In this document: positions 25,005 through 33,813 of the stretch, piece by piece
Numbering within the stretch: position 1 is the stretch's first letter
How the letters are laid out: every line of letters starts with the position of its first letter
Assembly: GCF_002095475.1 (NCBI RefSeq)
Contig: NZ_MLFR01000012.1
Location: 1-64,000 of the forward strand
Length of the DNA: 64,000 nt
DNA from: Pantoea rwandensis
GTDB lineage: Bacteria > Pseudomonadota > Gammaproteobacteria > Enterobacterales > Enterobacteriaceae
Reading direction: 5' to 3'
Program-made: the position numbers and the translations under genes
Notes under the pieces: generated by a model
Told to the model about the DNA's origin: nothing
Seen by the model: the letters and a program-made list of their open reading frames with translations, nothing else
Database searches by the model: none

Positions 25005-27125
25005 TTGGACTGGCTTGGTCTCAAAATTGTCATGCAGTGGTTTTCAAAAAACGCCGTTTATTTTGCTGTAAAAACCTGTCTGGCTGCATTCCTGGCACTG
25101 TACATTTCTCTGGAACTCAATCTGGATAAACCCGCTTGGGCGGTGACGACGGTCTTTATTGCCTCCCAGCTCTACTCGGCTTCCACCATCTCTAAATCCT
25201 TGTTCCGCATGCTCGGTACTTTGTTGGGTGGGGTGTTTATCTTCTTTGTTTTCCCGCTCACTGTGGAGCACCCGCTGCTGTTTAGCCTGTGTATTTCACT
25301 GTGGGTGAGCGTTTGTCTCTATCTTTCCCTGCACGACCGCACCCCCAAAAGCTATGTCTTTATGCTGGCAGGCTACAGCGCCGCGATCATGGGATTTCCC
25401 GAAGTGATGACGCCGATGTCGATCACCAATACCGTGTTATCTCGTATTGAAGAGATTGCTGTTGGCACCCTGTGCAGCAGCCTGGTGCATGCTTTGCTGT
25501 TTCCGGTATCGATGCGCAGCTTACTGGAACAGAGTATCAGCCAGTGGTATCTCAACGCGCGTAAGCTTTGCCATGACTTGCTGTCAGGCATACCCAGCGA
25601 TAAATCCCCAGAGCGCGATGAGATCCTGACGCGTATGGCGACCAATCCACAGCAGGTGGAAATCCTCATCACCCACTGTGTTTATGAGGGGGATGCCGCA
25701 CGCAGACTCATCCGCCTCGTCAGCGTGCAGTATCAACATCTTTCGTATCTCATCCCTACGCTGACAGCCATAGAAATGCGCCTGCAGCGGTTATCGGCTC
25801 AGCAAATTCCTTTTCCCGACAATGTTGCCGTTGTGTTTCGGCTGTTTTTGCACTGGCTGAACGATGGAGAAGCCGTTGGCGAAACCAGTGGCATTCAACT
25901 TGAACTCAGCCGCTGCCAGAGTGATATCAACGCTGCCTGGCGCAACGGTGAGTTGCCGATTGAACACTGCTTATTGTTTACCGGTTTGCTGGAGCGCATG
26001 GCAGATTTTGTGCGCATCGCGGGCGCCTATCAAAGCGTCGGAGGGTTGGTCAGCGATCTGTCAGGGGATACCACACCCGCGCGTGGCAAACGCACACACC
26101 GCTTTTACGACAAGGGGATGATTCGCCTTTCCGCTCTGACGGCCTTCTGCGCTGTGTTCGGTTCATGCCTGCTGTGGATCGGCACAGGTTGGCACGATGG
26201 TGCCTCGGCACCAGTGATGGCCGCGATTCTCAGTTCGCTATTTGTCAGTATGGATACGCCGCTCACCTCAATGAAGCTGTTTGTGCGCGGTGTAATTGTC
26301 GCGATTGTTATCAGCGTCATCTATGTGGCGTTGTTGATTCCGCAGGCGACCTCATTTGAAGCGCTGATGATTTGTCTCGCACCGGGTTTGATGCTGTTGG
26401 GGCTGATGATTGCGCGCCCATCCACCAACATGATTGGTATCAGCGTGGCGATTCAGATTCCGGGGTTTATTGGTTTGGGCCATCACCTTAAACCAGACCT
26501 GGTGTTGCTGATCAATAATGCGATCGCGTCGTTAACCGGCGTGCTATTTGCGGTGGTCGCTACGGTGCTGATGCGTAACAAACGCCCCTCATGGACTGCA
26601 CGCCGCGCGGTACGTCAGGGATTGCGCGAGCTATTGCGCTTTATTAAAGAGCTTGAACGTAATGGTTCTTCGTTACTGGGACGGCAGCGATTTATCAGTT
26701 TGATGTTAGATAAAGTCAATGTGGTCCTACCGCGACTGAGACTCGATCCGCAGCCCGATATGGCCGGCATGTTATTAGCTGAAGTATGGATAGGGGTGAA
26801 CAGCTTTGACTACTATGCCCGACACAAAGCGTTGCTGGCTAAATACCAACTGGACAGTGGCCAAATGTTTCATGAGCTTTCGCTGTTTCTCAAACGACGT
26901 TTGAAATCACTGCAAGCGCCGCCGCATCAGGATCTGCTCGATGAACTCGATCTGCTGATGCTGTTGCTGGAGCGACAGGCAAAAAACGATGACAGCTTGC
27001 TGACGCCTTTATTCCATTTACATAGCATCCGACTTTACCTGTTTCCGCAGCAACCATGGCCGGTGGCCACGCCGCGTCAGATGGAGATGATGCAATTGCA
27101 GGATTATCGCCAACGCGCCTACTAA
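25005..27125 (+). CDS. FUSC-family inner-membrane exporter (AaeB/YccS-like)
   Basis: This large protein of about 697-706 residues has two blocks of membrane helices (about 15-170 and 375-530), each followed by a long soluble region, as in AaeB, the p-hydroxybenzoic-acid efflux protein, and other fusaric-acid-resistance proteins. Marks include ELNLDKPAWAVTTVFIASQL and LWIGTGWHDGASAPVMAAIL. No AaeA-like membrane-fusion gene is beside it. The start is uncertain: TTG at 25005 has AGGA 10 nt upstream, while ATG at 25032 begins at MQWFSKNAV without a clear ribosome-binding site. The exported compound is unknown, probably an aromatic acid. Confidence 0.82.
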   Translation: MDWLGLKIVMQWFSKNAVYFAVKTCLAAFLALYISLELNLDKPAWAVTTVFIASQLYSASTISKSLFRMLGTLLGGVFIFFVFPLTVEHPLLFSLCISLWVSVCLYLSLHDRTPKSYVFMLAGYSAAIMGFPEVMTPMSITNTVLSRIEEIAVGTLCSSLVHALLFPVSMRSLLEQSISQWYLNARKLCHDLLSGIPSDKSPERDEILTRMATNPQQVEILITHCVYEGDAARRLIRLVSVQYQHLSYLIPTLTAIEMRLQRLSAQQIPFPDNVAVVFRLFLHWLNDGEAVGETSGIQLELSRCQSDINAAWRNGELPIEHCLLFTGLLERMADFVRIAGAYQSVGGLVSDLSGDTTPARGKRTHRFYDKGMIRLSALTAFCAVFGSCLLWIGTGWHDGASAPVMAAILSSLFVSMDTPLTSMKLFVRGVIVAIVISVIYVALLIPQATSFEALMICLAPGLMLLGLMIARPSTNMIGISVAIQIPGFIGLGHHLKPDLVLLINNAIASLTGVLFAVVATVLMRNKRPSWTARRAVRQGLRELLRFIKELERNGSSLLGRQRFISLMLDKVNVVLPRLRLDPQPDMAGMLLAEVWIGVNSFDYYARHKALLAKYQLDSGQMFHELSLFLKRRLKSLQAPPHQDLLDELDLLMLLLERQAKNDDSLLTPLFHLHSIRLYLFPQQPWPVATPRQMEMMQLQDYRQRAY

Positions 27126-27209
27126 CTCGCCCGGCATAAACTTCGTTAACCACATCAACAGCATATATACTTGTTGTTTCGCTGATTTTTTCATCAACAG
27201 GAGTTGAAG

Positions 27210-27761
27210 ATGGTTAAGTTGAAACACGTGCTACTCTTGGCGCTGCTTCCGGGAAGTGTGATGGCGGCTCCGGTTTTTACCCTGCAATCGCCAGACTTTA
27301 AAGACAGTGCGATGCTGGATAAAACATTTGCCGGTAATAACAAAAGCAATCCATCATGTACGGGGGAAAATGTGTCTCCGGCGTTGAGTTGGTCAAATGT
27401 GCCAACAGGAACACGCAGTTTTGCCTTGATGTTGACCGATCCGGTGGGGGGTAAAGGGCTAGGCGTCACCCATATGGTGGCCTACAACATCGCCGCCGAC
27501 CGCACCCAATTTGCACAAGGTGAGCTCAGTAAGGGCGTAGGGTATACCGGGGGCAAAAACTCTCCTGGCACCACGAGTTACTATGGGCCTTGTCCACCTG
27601 TTGGAAGTGGCATCCACCATTACAACTTCGTGCTGGTCGCCACTGATTTGCCGGTGAATCAGTTACCGGCCGGGCTCACACATGATGAGCTCATCGCGAA
27701 ACTCAAAGGGCACGCATTGGGTGGCGCAACGGTGGTTGGGCGCTTTACCAACGATAAGTGA
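27210..27761 (+). CDS. Exported YbhB/YbcL-family (PEBP) protein
   Basis: This 183-residue protein has a signal peptide (MVKLKHVLLLALLPGSVMA, cleaved before APVF). The mature part is a Raf-kinase-inhibitor-like PEBP domain, with GENVSPALSWSNVP, DPVGGKGLGVTHMVAYNI and YGPCPPVGSGIHHYNFVLVA lining the anion pocket. The ATG at 27210 has AGGAG 6 nt upstream. Bacterial members bind small anions or phospholipid head groups and their role is unclear. It follows the exporter by 84 bp and ends 74 bp from a convergent permease gene. Confidence 0.88.
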   Translation: MVKLKHVLLLALLPGSVMAAPVFTLQSPDFKDSAMLDKTFAGNNKSNPSCTGENVSPALSWSNVPTGTRSFALMLTDPVGGKGLGVTHMVAYNIAADRTQFAQGELSKGVGYTGGKNSPGTTSYYGPCPPVGSGIHHYNFVLVATDLPVNQLPAGLTHDELIAKLKGHALGGATVVGRFTNDK

Positions 27762-27835
27762 TGTGACGAGCAGGCCGTCCTGAGCGACGACCTGCTATTT
27801 TGCTGAAGGGTACACACAAAGGTTTAGTGACAACG

Positions 27836-29266
27836 TCACTCAATCGGGTAGACAGAGCGTTCCAGTTTGCCACGACCATCCCAGCGGCTGGCTGCCAACC
27901 ACAGCAGTGCCGTAACAAACCAACCAATAATCCATGACACGTCATTACCGGCAAAAATCCAGGTTAATGAACCGTGATGCAGCGGGTTGTCGATAAAGGG
28001 CAGTTGTACCAACACCCCCAGGAAGTAAACCACGATGCCCGCCAGGTTCCAGCGTCCGTAACGCCCATTGGGTTGAGACAACGCAGGCACATCGACTTTG
28101 CCTTTGGTGATCAGGTAGAAATCGGTCAAGCTGATAGCGCTCCAAGGCACAAAGAAGGCCAGCAGGAACAGCAGGAAGTGGGTGAAGGATTTCAGGAACG
28201 CGGGTTCACTGATCAGTGCAATGATGCATGCCACCGTGACCATCAGCACCACAAACAGGATACGGCCGCCGCGGCTGAGTGAGGTTTGCTGACGGAAGCC
28301 AGAGACGATGGTGGTCAATGACATGAAACTGCCGTAAGCATTCAGCGTGGTGAAGGTGATTTTCCCAAAGCAGATAGCAAAGTAGATGACCATCGCCATG
28401 GTGGCGGTGCTGCCTAAACCGACAATGTAACCCACCTCGTTACCTGAGAACGCTTTGCCGGCAATTGCGGCAACAATCACGCCCAAGGTCATCGATGCCT
28501 GAGTGCCTAACACGGTGCCAAAAAACACTGAACAAAATAGCTTTTTCGCGGAGACATTTGCCGGGAGATAACGGGAATAGTCAGAAACATAAGGACAAAA
28601 TGCGATCTGCCACGAGGAAGAGAGTGACACCGCCAGCAAGAAGTTGGCGATGGTAAAGTGTTGATTCCCCCACACGGCTGACAAGTCATGGGTGGAGAGC
28701 AGGGTAATAAACAGGTAGGCGAAAGCCAATACGCCAATCACACTCGCCACTTTGCCCAATTTGTGAATCACGCGATAGCCCAGCACCGCTATCACCACGA
28801 TGATGGCGCTAAACAGAATCATTCCCGCAGCGTTACTGACGTTAATCAGCTTGGCCAGGGCCTGTCCCGCCAACACCGTGCCACTGGCGGAGAAACCGAT
28901 ATACATAATGCACACCAGCACCAAGGGGATTACCGCACCAAACACCCCGAACTGCATGCGGCTGGTGATCATTTGCGGTAATCCCAGACGCGGTCCCTGA
29001 ATCGCATGCAGAGACATAATCCCCGCGCCGACGATTTGCCCCACTAACAACCCAATCAGCGACCACACCACATCGCCGCCCAGCACCACGGCTAAGGCGC
29101 CCGTGACAATCGCGGTGATTTGCAGATTGCCGCCAAACCACAGGGTGAACTGGCTGAAAGGGTGTCCATGACGCTCGCGCAATGGAATGTAATCAATGGA
29201 ACGGGTTTCTGACAGGCGCTGTTTCTCTGCGCCTGAATAATCTGCTGCAGGTGATTCGGCTGACAT
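27836..29266 (-). CDS. NCS1-family nucleobase/cation symporter (CodB/PurP-like)
   Basis: This 476-residue permease has 12 predicted helices and NCS1 features: the acidic soluble N-terminus ending RSIDYIPLRERHGHP, FTLWFGGNLQITAIVTGAL in helix 1, GPRLGLPQMITSRMQFG, and SDYSRYLP in the loop after helix 6. The family imports cytosine, purines, allantoin, hydantoins or thiamine. No deaminase or catabolic partner lies beside it, so the substrate is open. A perfect 22-bp palindrome lies 71-92 bp before the start. Confidence 0.88.
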   Translation of the reverse strand: MSAESPAADYSGAEKQRLSETRSIDYIPLRERHGHPFSQFTLWFGGNLQITAIVTGALAVVLGGDVVWSLIGLLVGQIVGAGIMSLHAIQGPRLGLPQMITSRMQFGVFGAVIPLVLVCIMYIGFSASGTVLAGQALAKLINVSNAAGMILFSAIIVVIAVLGYRVIHKLGKVASVIGVLAFAYLFITLLSTHDLSAVWGNQHFTIANFLLAVSLSSSWQIAFCPYVSDYSRYLPANVSAKKLFCSVFFGTVLGTQASMTLGVIVAAIAGKAFSGNEVGYIVGLGSTATMAMVIYFAICFGKITFTTLNAYGSFMSLTTIVSGFRQQTSLSRGGRILFVVLMVTVACIIALISEPAFLKSFTHFLLFLLAFFVPWSAISLTDFYLITKGKVDVPALSQPNGRYGRWNLAGIVVYFLGVLVQLPFIDNPLHHGSLTWIFAGNDVSWIIGWFVTALLWLAASRWDGRGKLERSVYPIE

Positions 29267-29336
29267 AGTTTCCTCGCTGGAACAGTAAACGCGGTGCGTG
29301 AATTTTTATTGTTGGTCTGTTGTGAATGCAATTGGT

Positions 29337-29358
29337 GATACATGTATATACATGTATC
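29337..29358. promoter_or_regulatory. Perfect 22-bp palindrome upstream of the NCS1 permease
   Basis: The arms GATACATGTAT and ATACATGTATC are exact reverse complements with no spacer. The element is AT-rich with embedded ACATGT and TATA and sits 71-92 bp upstream of the permease ATG. This is a strong candidate operator, possibly for a GntR- or TetR-type repressor encoded elsewhere. Confidence 0.65.
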
Positions 29359-29463
29359 GATACTGTCACGCGCGATAGGAAGTTACAAGGCAGGCTGTCA
29401 TTGGAAAATGTGATGACGCTGGCAAGGTTGGGATGAGTTGGAAAATGTCAGCGCAAAAGAGGG

Positions 29464-29739
29464 TTAGTGGCCCTGCGTCCAAGGGTTAAATCCTGAATCT
29501 TCTTTATCATCAGCGGTAGGTTCATCCAGTGAATCAAGATAAAGCGCTTCGACTTCTGCACGCGCCCAAGGTGTGCGTCGTAAGAATTTGAGGCTCGATT
29601 TAACACTGGGATCGTTTTTAAAGCAGTTGATATTAATCAGTTTGCTCAGTTCAACCCAGCCATAACGGGCCACCAGCGCATTCACTATCATTTCCAGTGT
29701 GACACCGTGCATCGGATCGCTAGAAGAGTGAGTAGTCAT
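29464..29739 (-). CDS. VF530 family (DUF2132) protein
   Basis: This 91-residue protein has the conserved DUF2132 block [21 protein letters not shown], followed by [30 protein letters not shown]. The family is named after Vibrio fischeri VF530, a small helical protein proposed to bind DNA. I chose the ATG at 29739, with AAGGA upstream; an ORF extending to 29829 adds 30 residues that look non-coding. The C-terminus is acidic. No functional link to the neighbours is evident. Confidence 0.85.
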   Translation of the reverse strand: MTTHSSSDPMHGVTLEMIVNALVARYGWVELSKLININCFKNDPSVKSSLKFLRRTPWARAEVEALYLDSLDEPTADDKEDSGFNPWTQGH

Positions 29740-29849
29740 GATAAATCCTTGCGTGCAGGTGTAAGATTGGCGGGCAAGGTTACAAGAAAGCCGAGCCAGC
29801 AGCAATGATGTAAACTCTAGTCGGGCCATTTACCACAGGATGAGACGTA

Positions 29850-30158
29850 ATGAGCGATAAGAAAATGATTTCCATCGATCAGTTCAACGAAGCGGAACGT
29901 GTCGAGGTCGATGAGATATTTAAGGGGTTGATGCAGAAACATCGTCAGCGTAGCGGTAAAGAGCCAGATGCCAAGAAAGAGAAGGAATTCACGGCAGAAG
30001 CGCGCCAACAGGTCATGACCTTGAAGCTGGCGAAAGAGAAAGCGAAAGCAGACAAGGCGAAGAAAACGCCGGTACGCCGTAAAAAGCCTGAGGCACAATC
30101 TGCCAGTGAAGTTAACGACTTCAACTGGTCGGCGTCAGTGATCAAAGGGCGGCGCTAA
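29850..30158 (+). CDS. DUF3811 (YjbD-like) small basic protein
   Basis: This 102-residue protein is very rich in Lys, Glu and Ala, with a probable long helix in the middle (about 35-75). It ends in NDFNWSASVIKGRR, recalling the end of E. coli YjbD (FSWSANTPTRGRR), the type member of DUF3811. No function is established. It is divergent from the VF530 gene, and its last four bases overlap the end of the convergent membrane-protein gene. Confidence 0.8.
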   Translation: MSDKKMISIDQFNEAERVEVDEIFKGLMQKHRQRSGKEPDAKKEKEFTAEARQQVMTLKLAKEKAKADKAKKTPVRRKKPEAQSASEVNDFNWSASVIKGRR

Positions 30159-30814
30159 CTGAGCAATCCTGCTCCCACATTCACTGACAGTCCTAAAATC
30201 GCCAGATTAAAGATAAACGAGATAACGGATTGCAACAGCGCCAGCTTGCGCATTTCTGTGGTGCCGGTGGCAACATCGGCAGTCTGGGAAGCAACGGCAA
30301 TAGTGAACGAGAAGTAGAGAAAGTCCCAATACTCAGGGTTTTCAGGCTTTTCTGGGAAGATCATCGGAGTGACGCTGTCACTTCTTTGCAAGTAGTGTTG
30401 ATGGGCGTAATGCATCGCAAACGAACTGGGCAGCAATGCCCAAGACACTATCAGCGTCATTGCCGTGAGCAGCAGATGCAGTGCTCGTGGTGTGCCATTG
30501 AGATGTTTTAGCGCTGGCAGTTCGCTCATAATCGCCACAATGCTGACCATACAGGCCACGATCACCATAACCAATACCAGCGTCGCGCTTTGGTCCTGCA
30601 TTTGCGCAATTCGTTTTATTTCCCCCACATCCGTCCGCAGCATGCGGAACCAAACAAACCACAAATAGAGCCAAGCCAGCACATTCCAGCCTATCAATAA
30701 TCGCTGCATTTCGCCTAACTTCGCGGGCAGTAAGAGATAGCACAGGATGCCTGCCGCAATCGAGATCAGCAAACGCAGTCGAGCGAAAAGATGGGAAGTA
30801 AAAGAAAAGGGCAT
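30155..30814 (-). CDS. DUF1345 integral membrane protein
   Basis: This 219-residue protein has about five hydrophobic helices and the family's conserved C-terminal part, EYWDFLYFSFTIAVASQTADV followed by a Met/Arg turn and a last helix. That segment resembles a potassium-channel pore-helix/filter region but lacks a GYG filter. The function of DUF1345 is unknown. The gene stands alone, tail-to-tail with the YjbD-like gene. Confidence 0.82.
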   Translation of the reverse strand: MPFSFTSHLFARLRLLISIAAGILCYLLLPAKLGEMQRLLIGWNVLAWLYLWFVWFRMLRTDVGEIKRIAQMQDQSATLVLVMVIVACMVSIVAIMSELPALKHLNGTPRALHLLLTAMTLIVSWALLPSSFAMHYAHQHYLQRSDSVTPMIFPEKPENPEYWDFLYFSFTIAVASQTADVATGTTEMRKLALLQSVISFIFNLAILGLSVNVGAGLLS

Positions 30815-30868
30815 GATAGGCGGAATTTTCCCAGCGATTGAATACGTTAACTGTAGACGATGGCCGGG

Positions 30869-30900
30869 AAAAAGGGATCAGGCCGCCACCAGACCGCCTG
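30869..30900 (-). terminator. Candidate terminator of the nar operon
   Basis: Read on the minus strand, CAGGC and GCCTG enclose a 12-nt loop and are followed after ATCCC by TTTTT. It lies 12-43 bp past the narI stop. The stem is short, so confidence is limited. Confidence 0.45.
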
Positions 30901-30911
30901 AGATGAGTGGG

Positions 30912-31589
30912 CTAACGGCGTGATCTCACCACCTGATAACGGCGGGTGAAATACTCCACCGGCGCACTCCAGACGTGTACCAAACGTGTGAAGGGGAACA
31001 ACAGGAAGAGGGTCATGCCCAGCACCAAATGAACACGATAAATCCACGCTACCCCGTCTAAATGCTCAGAAGCGCCCGCATGGAAGGTAACGACCGCCTG
31101 CGCCCAACCCACCAGTTTCATCATTTCAGTGCCGTCCATGTGCTGCGCTGAGAAGAAAATGGTGGTCAGCCCTAGCATGCACTGCACCACGAGAATGCCA
31201 AGGATCAGCATATCCGCATGCGTTGACGTGGCGCGGATGCGCGGGTTATAGAGGCGTCGCTTCAGCAGCAACAAACCGCCTACCAGCGTCATAATGCCGA
31301 ACACGCCACCCGCAGCCATCGCCAGCTTCTGCTTGGCGGCAATTGACAGGAAGGGTTCATACATCCAGTGCGGCGTCAGCAAACCAAACAGATGGCCAAA
31401 GAAGATACCGAGGATACCGATGTGGAACAGATTCGACGCAAGGCGCATGCCTTTTTTATCCAGCATCTGACTCGATGAGGCACGCCAGGTGTATTGACCA
31501 TAGTCGTACCGTAACCAACTGCCGACCAAAAACACCGTGCCACACAGGTAGGGATAAATGTCGAAAAACAACAAATCGAGATAGTGCAT
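30912..31589 (-). CDS. narI: Nitrate reductase A, gamma subunit (cytochrome b)
   Basis: This 225-residue, five-helix membrane subunit anchors NarGH at the cytoplasmic face of the inner membrane and oxidises quinol through two b haems. Histidine-bearing helices are visible in [17 protein letters not shown] and TFHAGAS and in [22 protein letters not shown]. It is the last gene of narKGHJI. Its start shares one base with the narJ stop. Length equals that of E. coli NarI. Confidence 0.97.
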   Translation of the reverse strand: MHYLDLLFFDIYPYLCGTVFLVGSWLRYDYGQYTWRASSSQMLDKKGMRLASNLFHIGILGIFFGHLFGLLTPHWMYEPFLSIAAKQKLAMAAGGVFGIMTLVGGLLLLKRRLYNPRIRATSTHADMLILGILVVQCMLGLTTIFFSAQHMDGTEMMKLVGWAQAVVTFHAGASEHLDGVAWIYRVHLVLGMTLFLLFPFTRLVHVWSAPVEYFTRRYQVVRSRR

Positions 31590-32278
31590 TAGCGTGATCC
31601 TCCTGCTGAGAGGTCGAGATATTGCGGCGCCGCTTCATCACGAAACCGTCGCTGATGTTGCTGCTGTGCGCTGTTATCACAGGCTTTATCGTCGATAAAC
31701 TTCACCTGTTCCTCTTCCCACACGGCATCCAGGGCTTCACGTGTATCATCGCGCGCTTCAGTCGCGACCTGCTGCGCCACGCTTTGGCTGCGTAATGGGC
31801 TATTGGCGATAGTCAGCAGCGCGTCGAAAAGTTCGCTAAACGCACTCTCGCGTTCTTTTAGGCGTCCGCCGAGTAGCGCCAGAATCGGCGCGATATCCAG
31901 CAACCCCTGACGTGCCTCGCTGGGTTCCCGCAGGCTCAGATACTCAAGGTAAAGCGGCAAGTAATCCGGCAACTCACGACAGTTCAGTTGCAAACCCGCT
32001 TGTTCATATTTCGCGAGCAGATCCACCATGGCCTGGCCGCGATCGCGTGATTCGGCATGCACGTGTTCAAACAGCAGCAGGGAGGTTGCCCGTCCGCGCT
32101 CGAACAACGCGCACCAGTCAGCTTGCATATCGAGGGGTGGCGTTGCCAGGTAATGGTTGATAAACGGCAGCAGCGCAGGCTGCTGTTGTTCCGCCAGCGA
32201 GCGGATCTCATCCTGATGCTGCCAAAGCGCGTCATCGGGATATTCGATCAGCATGCCGATCAGTTTCAGGATCTCCAT
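31589..32278 (-). CDS. narJ: Nitrate reductase molybdenum cofactor assembly chaperone
   Basis: This 229-residue cytosolic chaperone of the NarJ/DmsD/TorD type binds apo-NarG until the molybdopterin guanine dinucleotide cofactor is inserted. Family marks are [14 protein letters not shown] at the start, the acidic [19 protein letters not shown], and [13 protein letters not shown]. It overlaps narH and narI by one base each, so it is made in step with them. Confidence 0.96.
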   Translation of the reverse strand: MEILKLIGMLIEYPDDALWQHQDEIRSLAEQQQPALLPFINHYLATPPLDMQADWCALFERGRATSLLLFEHVHAESRDRGQAMVDLLAKYEQAGLQLNCRELPDYLPLYLEYLSLREPSEARQGLLDIAPILALLGGRLKERESAFSELFDALLTIANSPLRSQSVAQQVATEARDDTREALDAVWEEEQVKFIDDKACDNSAQQQHQRRFRDEAAPQYLDLSAGGSR

Positions 32279-33813
32279 TATTCACCTCCTGCTTTATCGC
32301 CGACGTTAATCGCATCGATACGGCGGCTGTTGAACAGGTTGAATTTGGTGTCACTGCCGTGGCAGCCATCACCAAAGCTGAAACCGCAACCGTTGCGTTC
32401 CGGGAAGGCCTCGCGTGCCAATTCACGGTGACTGGTTGGGATCACAAAGCGATCTTCGTAGTTGGCAATCGCGAGATAGCGATACATCTCTTCCACCTGC
32501 GCTTCACTGAGGCCGGTTTCTTCCAGTGCGCGGGTATCAGTGACGCCTTCCACCGTTTGTGAACGTTTGTAGTGACGCATGGCCATCATGCGTTTCAGCG
32601 CCCGCAGCACTGGCGCGGTATCACCGGCCGTCAGCATATTGGCCAGGTACTGTACCGGAATGCGCAGGCTTTCAACGTCGGGTAATACGCTGTCATGCAG
32701 CTGCAATCCGCCGTTATCGGCCACCGACTGAATGGGCGACAACGGCGGCACGTACCACACCATCGGCAAGGTGCGGTATTCCGGGTGCAGCGGCAATGCC
32801 AGTTTCCAGTCCATTGCCAACTTCCATACCGGAGAGGCCTGCGCAGCATCGATGACGTTTTGTGTGATGCCTTGTTTCAACGCTTCTTCGATCACCTGTG
32901 GATCGTTGGGGTCAAGAAAAACGTCACACTGGCGCTCATACAACTGTTGTTCATCTTCGGTGCTGGCCGCTTCGGCAATTTTATCGGCGTCATACAGCAG
33001 CACGCCGAGATAGCGAATACGGCCGACACAAGTTTCTGAGCAGACGGTTGGCATGCCAGACTCAATGCGTGGATAGCAGAAGATGCATTTTTCTGACTTG
33101 CCGCTTTTCCAGTTGAAGTAGATTTTTTTGTAGGGGCAGCCGCTGATGCACAGACGCCAGCCACGGCATTTATCCTGATCGATCAGCACAATGCCATCTT
33201 CCTCACGCTTATAGATGGCACCACTCGGACAGGTGGCGACACAGCTCGGATTGAGGCAGTGTTCGCACAAGCGTGGCAGATACATCATGAAAGTATTTTC
33301 GAACGCGCCGTACATCTCCTTCTGCATGGCATCGAAGTTTTTGTCTGCTGAACGCTTACTGAACTCACCCCCTAACAGTTCCTCCCAGTTAGGGCCGCCG
33401 ACGATTTTATCCATGCGCTCGCCGCTGATCAGCGAACGCGGACGGGCAGTTGGCTGGCTCTTACCCGCTTTTGCCGTATGCAGATGCTGGTAGTCGTAGG
33501 TGAAGGGTTCGTAATAATCGTCAATGCCCGGCACCAGGGGGTTAGCGAAGATTTTCGACAGCACTGAGGAGCGATTACCCAAACGCGGCACCAGGCGACC
33601 TTTGATGGTGCGGATCCAGCCGCCGTGCCACTTATCCTGATCTTCCCAGGCATGGGGATAGCCGACGCCGGGCTTGGTTTCCACGTTATTGAACCAGGCG
33701 TACTCCATGCCTTCGCGACTGCTCCAGACATTTTTACAGGTCACGGAGCAGGTGTGGCAGCCAATGCATTTATCGAGGTTCAGAACCATGCCGACTTGTG
33801 AACGTATTTTCAT
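32278..33813 (-). CDS. narH: Nitrate reductase A, beta (iron-sulfur) subunit
   Basis: This 511-residue electron-transfer subunit carries four Cys clusters: CIGCHTCSVTCKNVW near the N-terminus, CEHCLNPSCVATCP, CRGWRLCISGCP (with the Trp typical of the 3Fe-4S cluster), and CIFCYPRIESGMPTVCSETC. These pass electrons from NarI to NarG. It overlaps narG by ATGA and narJ by one base. Length matches E. coli NarH (512 aa). Confidence 0.97.
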   Translation of the reverse strand: MKIRSQVGMVLNLDKCIGCHTCSVTCKNVWSSREGMEYAWFNNVETKPGVGYPHAWEDQDKWHGGWIRTIKGRLVPRLGNRSSVLSKIFANPLVPGIDDYYEPFTYDYQHLHTAKAGKSQPTARPRSLISGERMDKIVGGPNWEELLGGEFSKRSADKNFDAMQKEMYGAFENTFMMYLPRLCEHCLNPSCVATCPSGAIYKREEDGIVLIDQDKCRGWRLCISGCPYKKIYFNWKSGKSEKCIFCYPRIESGMPTVCSETCVGRIRYLGVLLYDADKIAEAASTEDEQQLYERQCDVFLDPNDPQVIEEALKQGITQNVIDAAQASPVWKLAMDWKLALPLHPEYRTLPMVWYVPPLSPIQSVADNGGLQLHDSVLPDVESLRIPVQYLANMLTAGDTAPVLRALKRMMAMRHYKRSQTVEGVTDTRALEETGLSEAQVEEMYRYLAIANYEDRFVIPTSHRELAREAFPERNGCGFSFGDGCHGSDTKFNLFNSRRIDAINVGDKAGGE

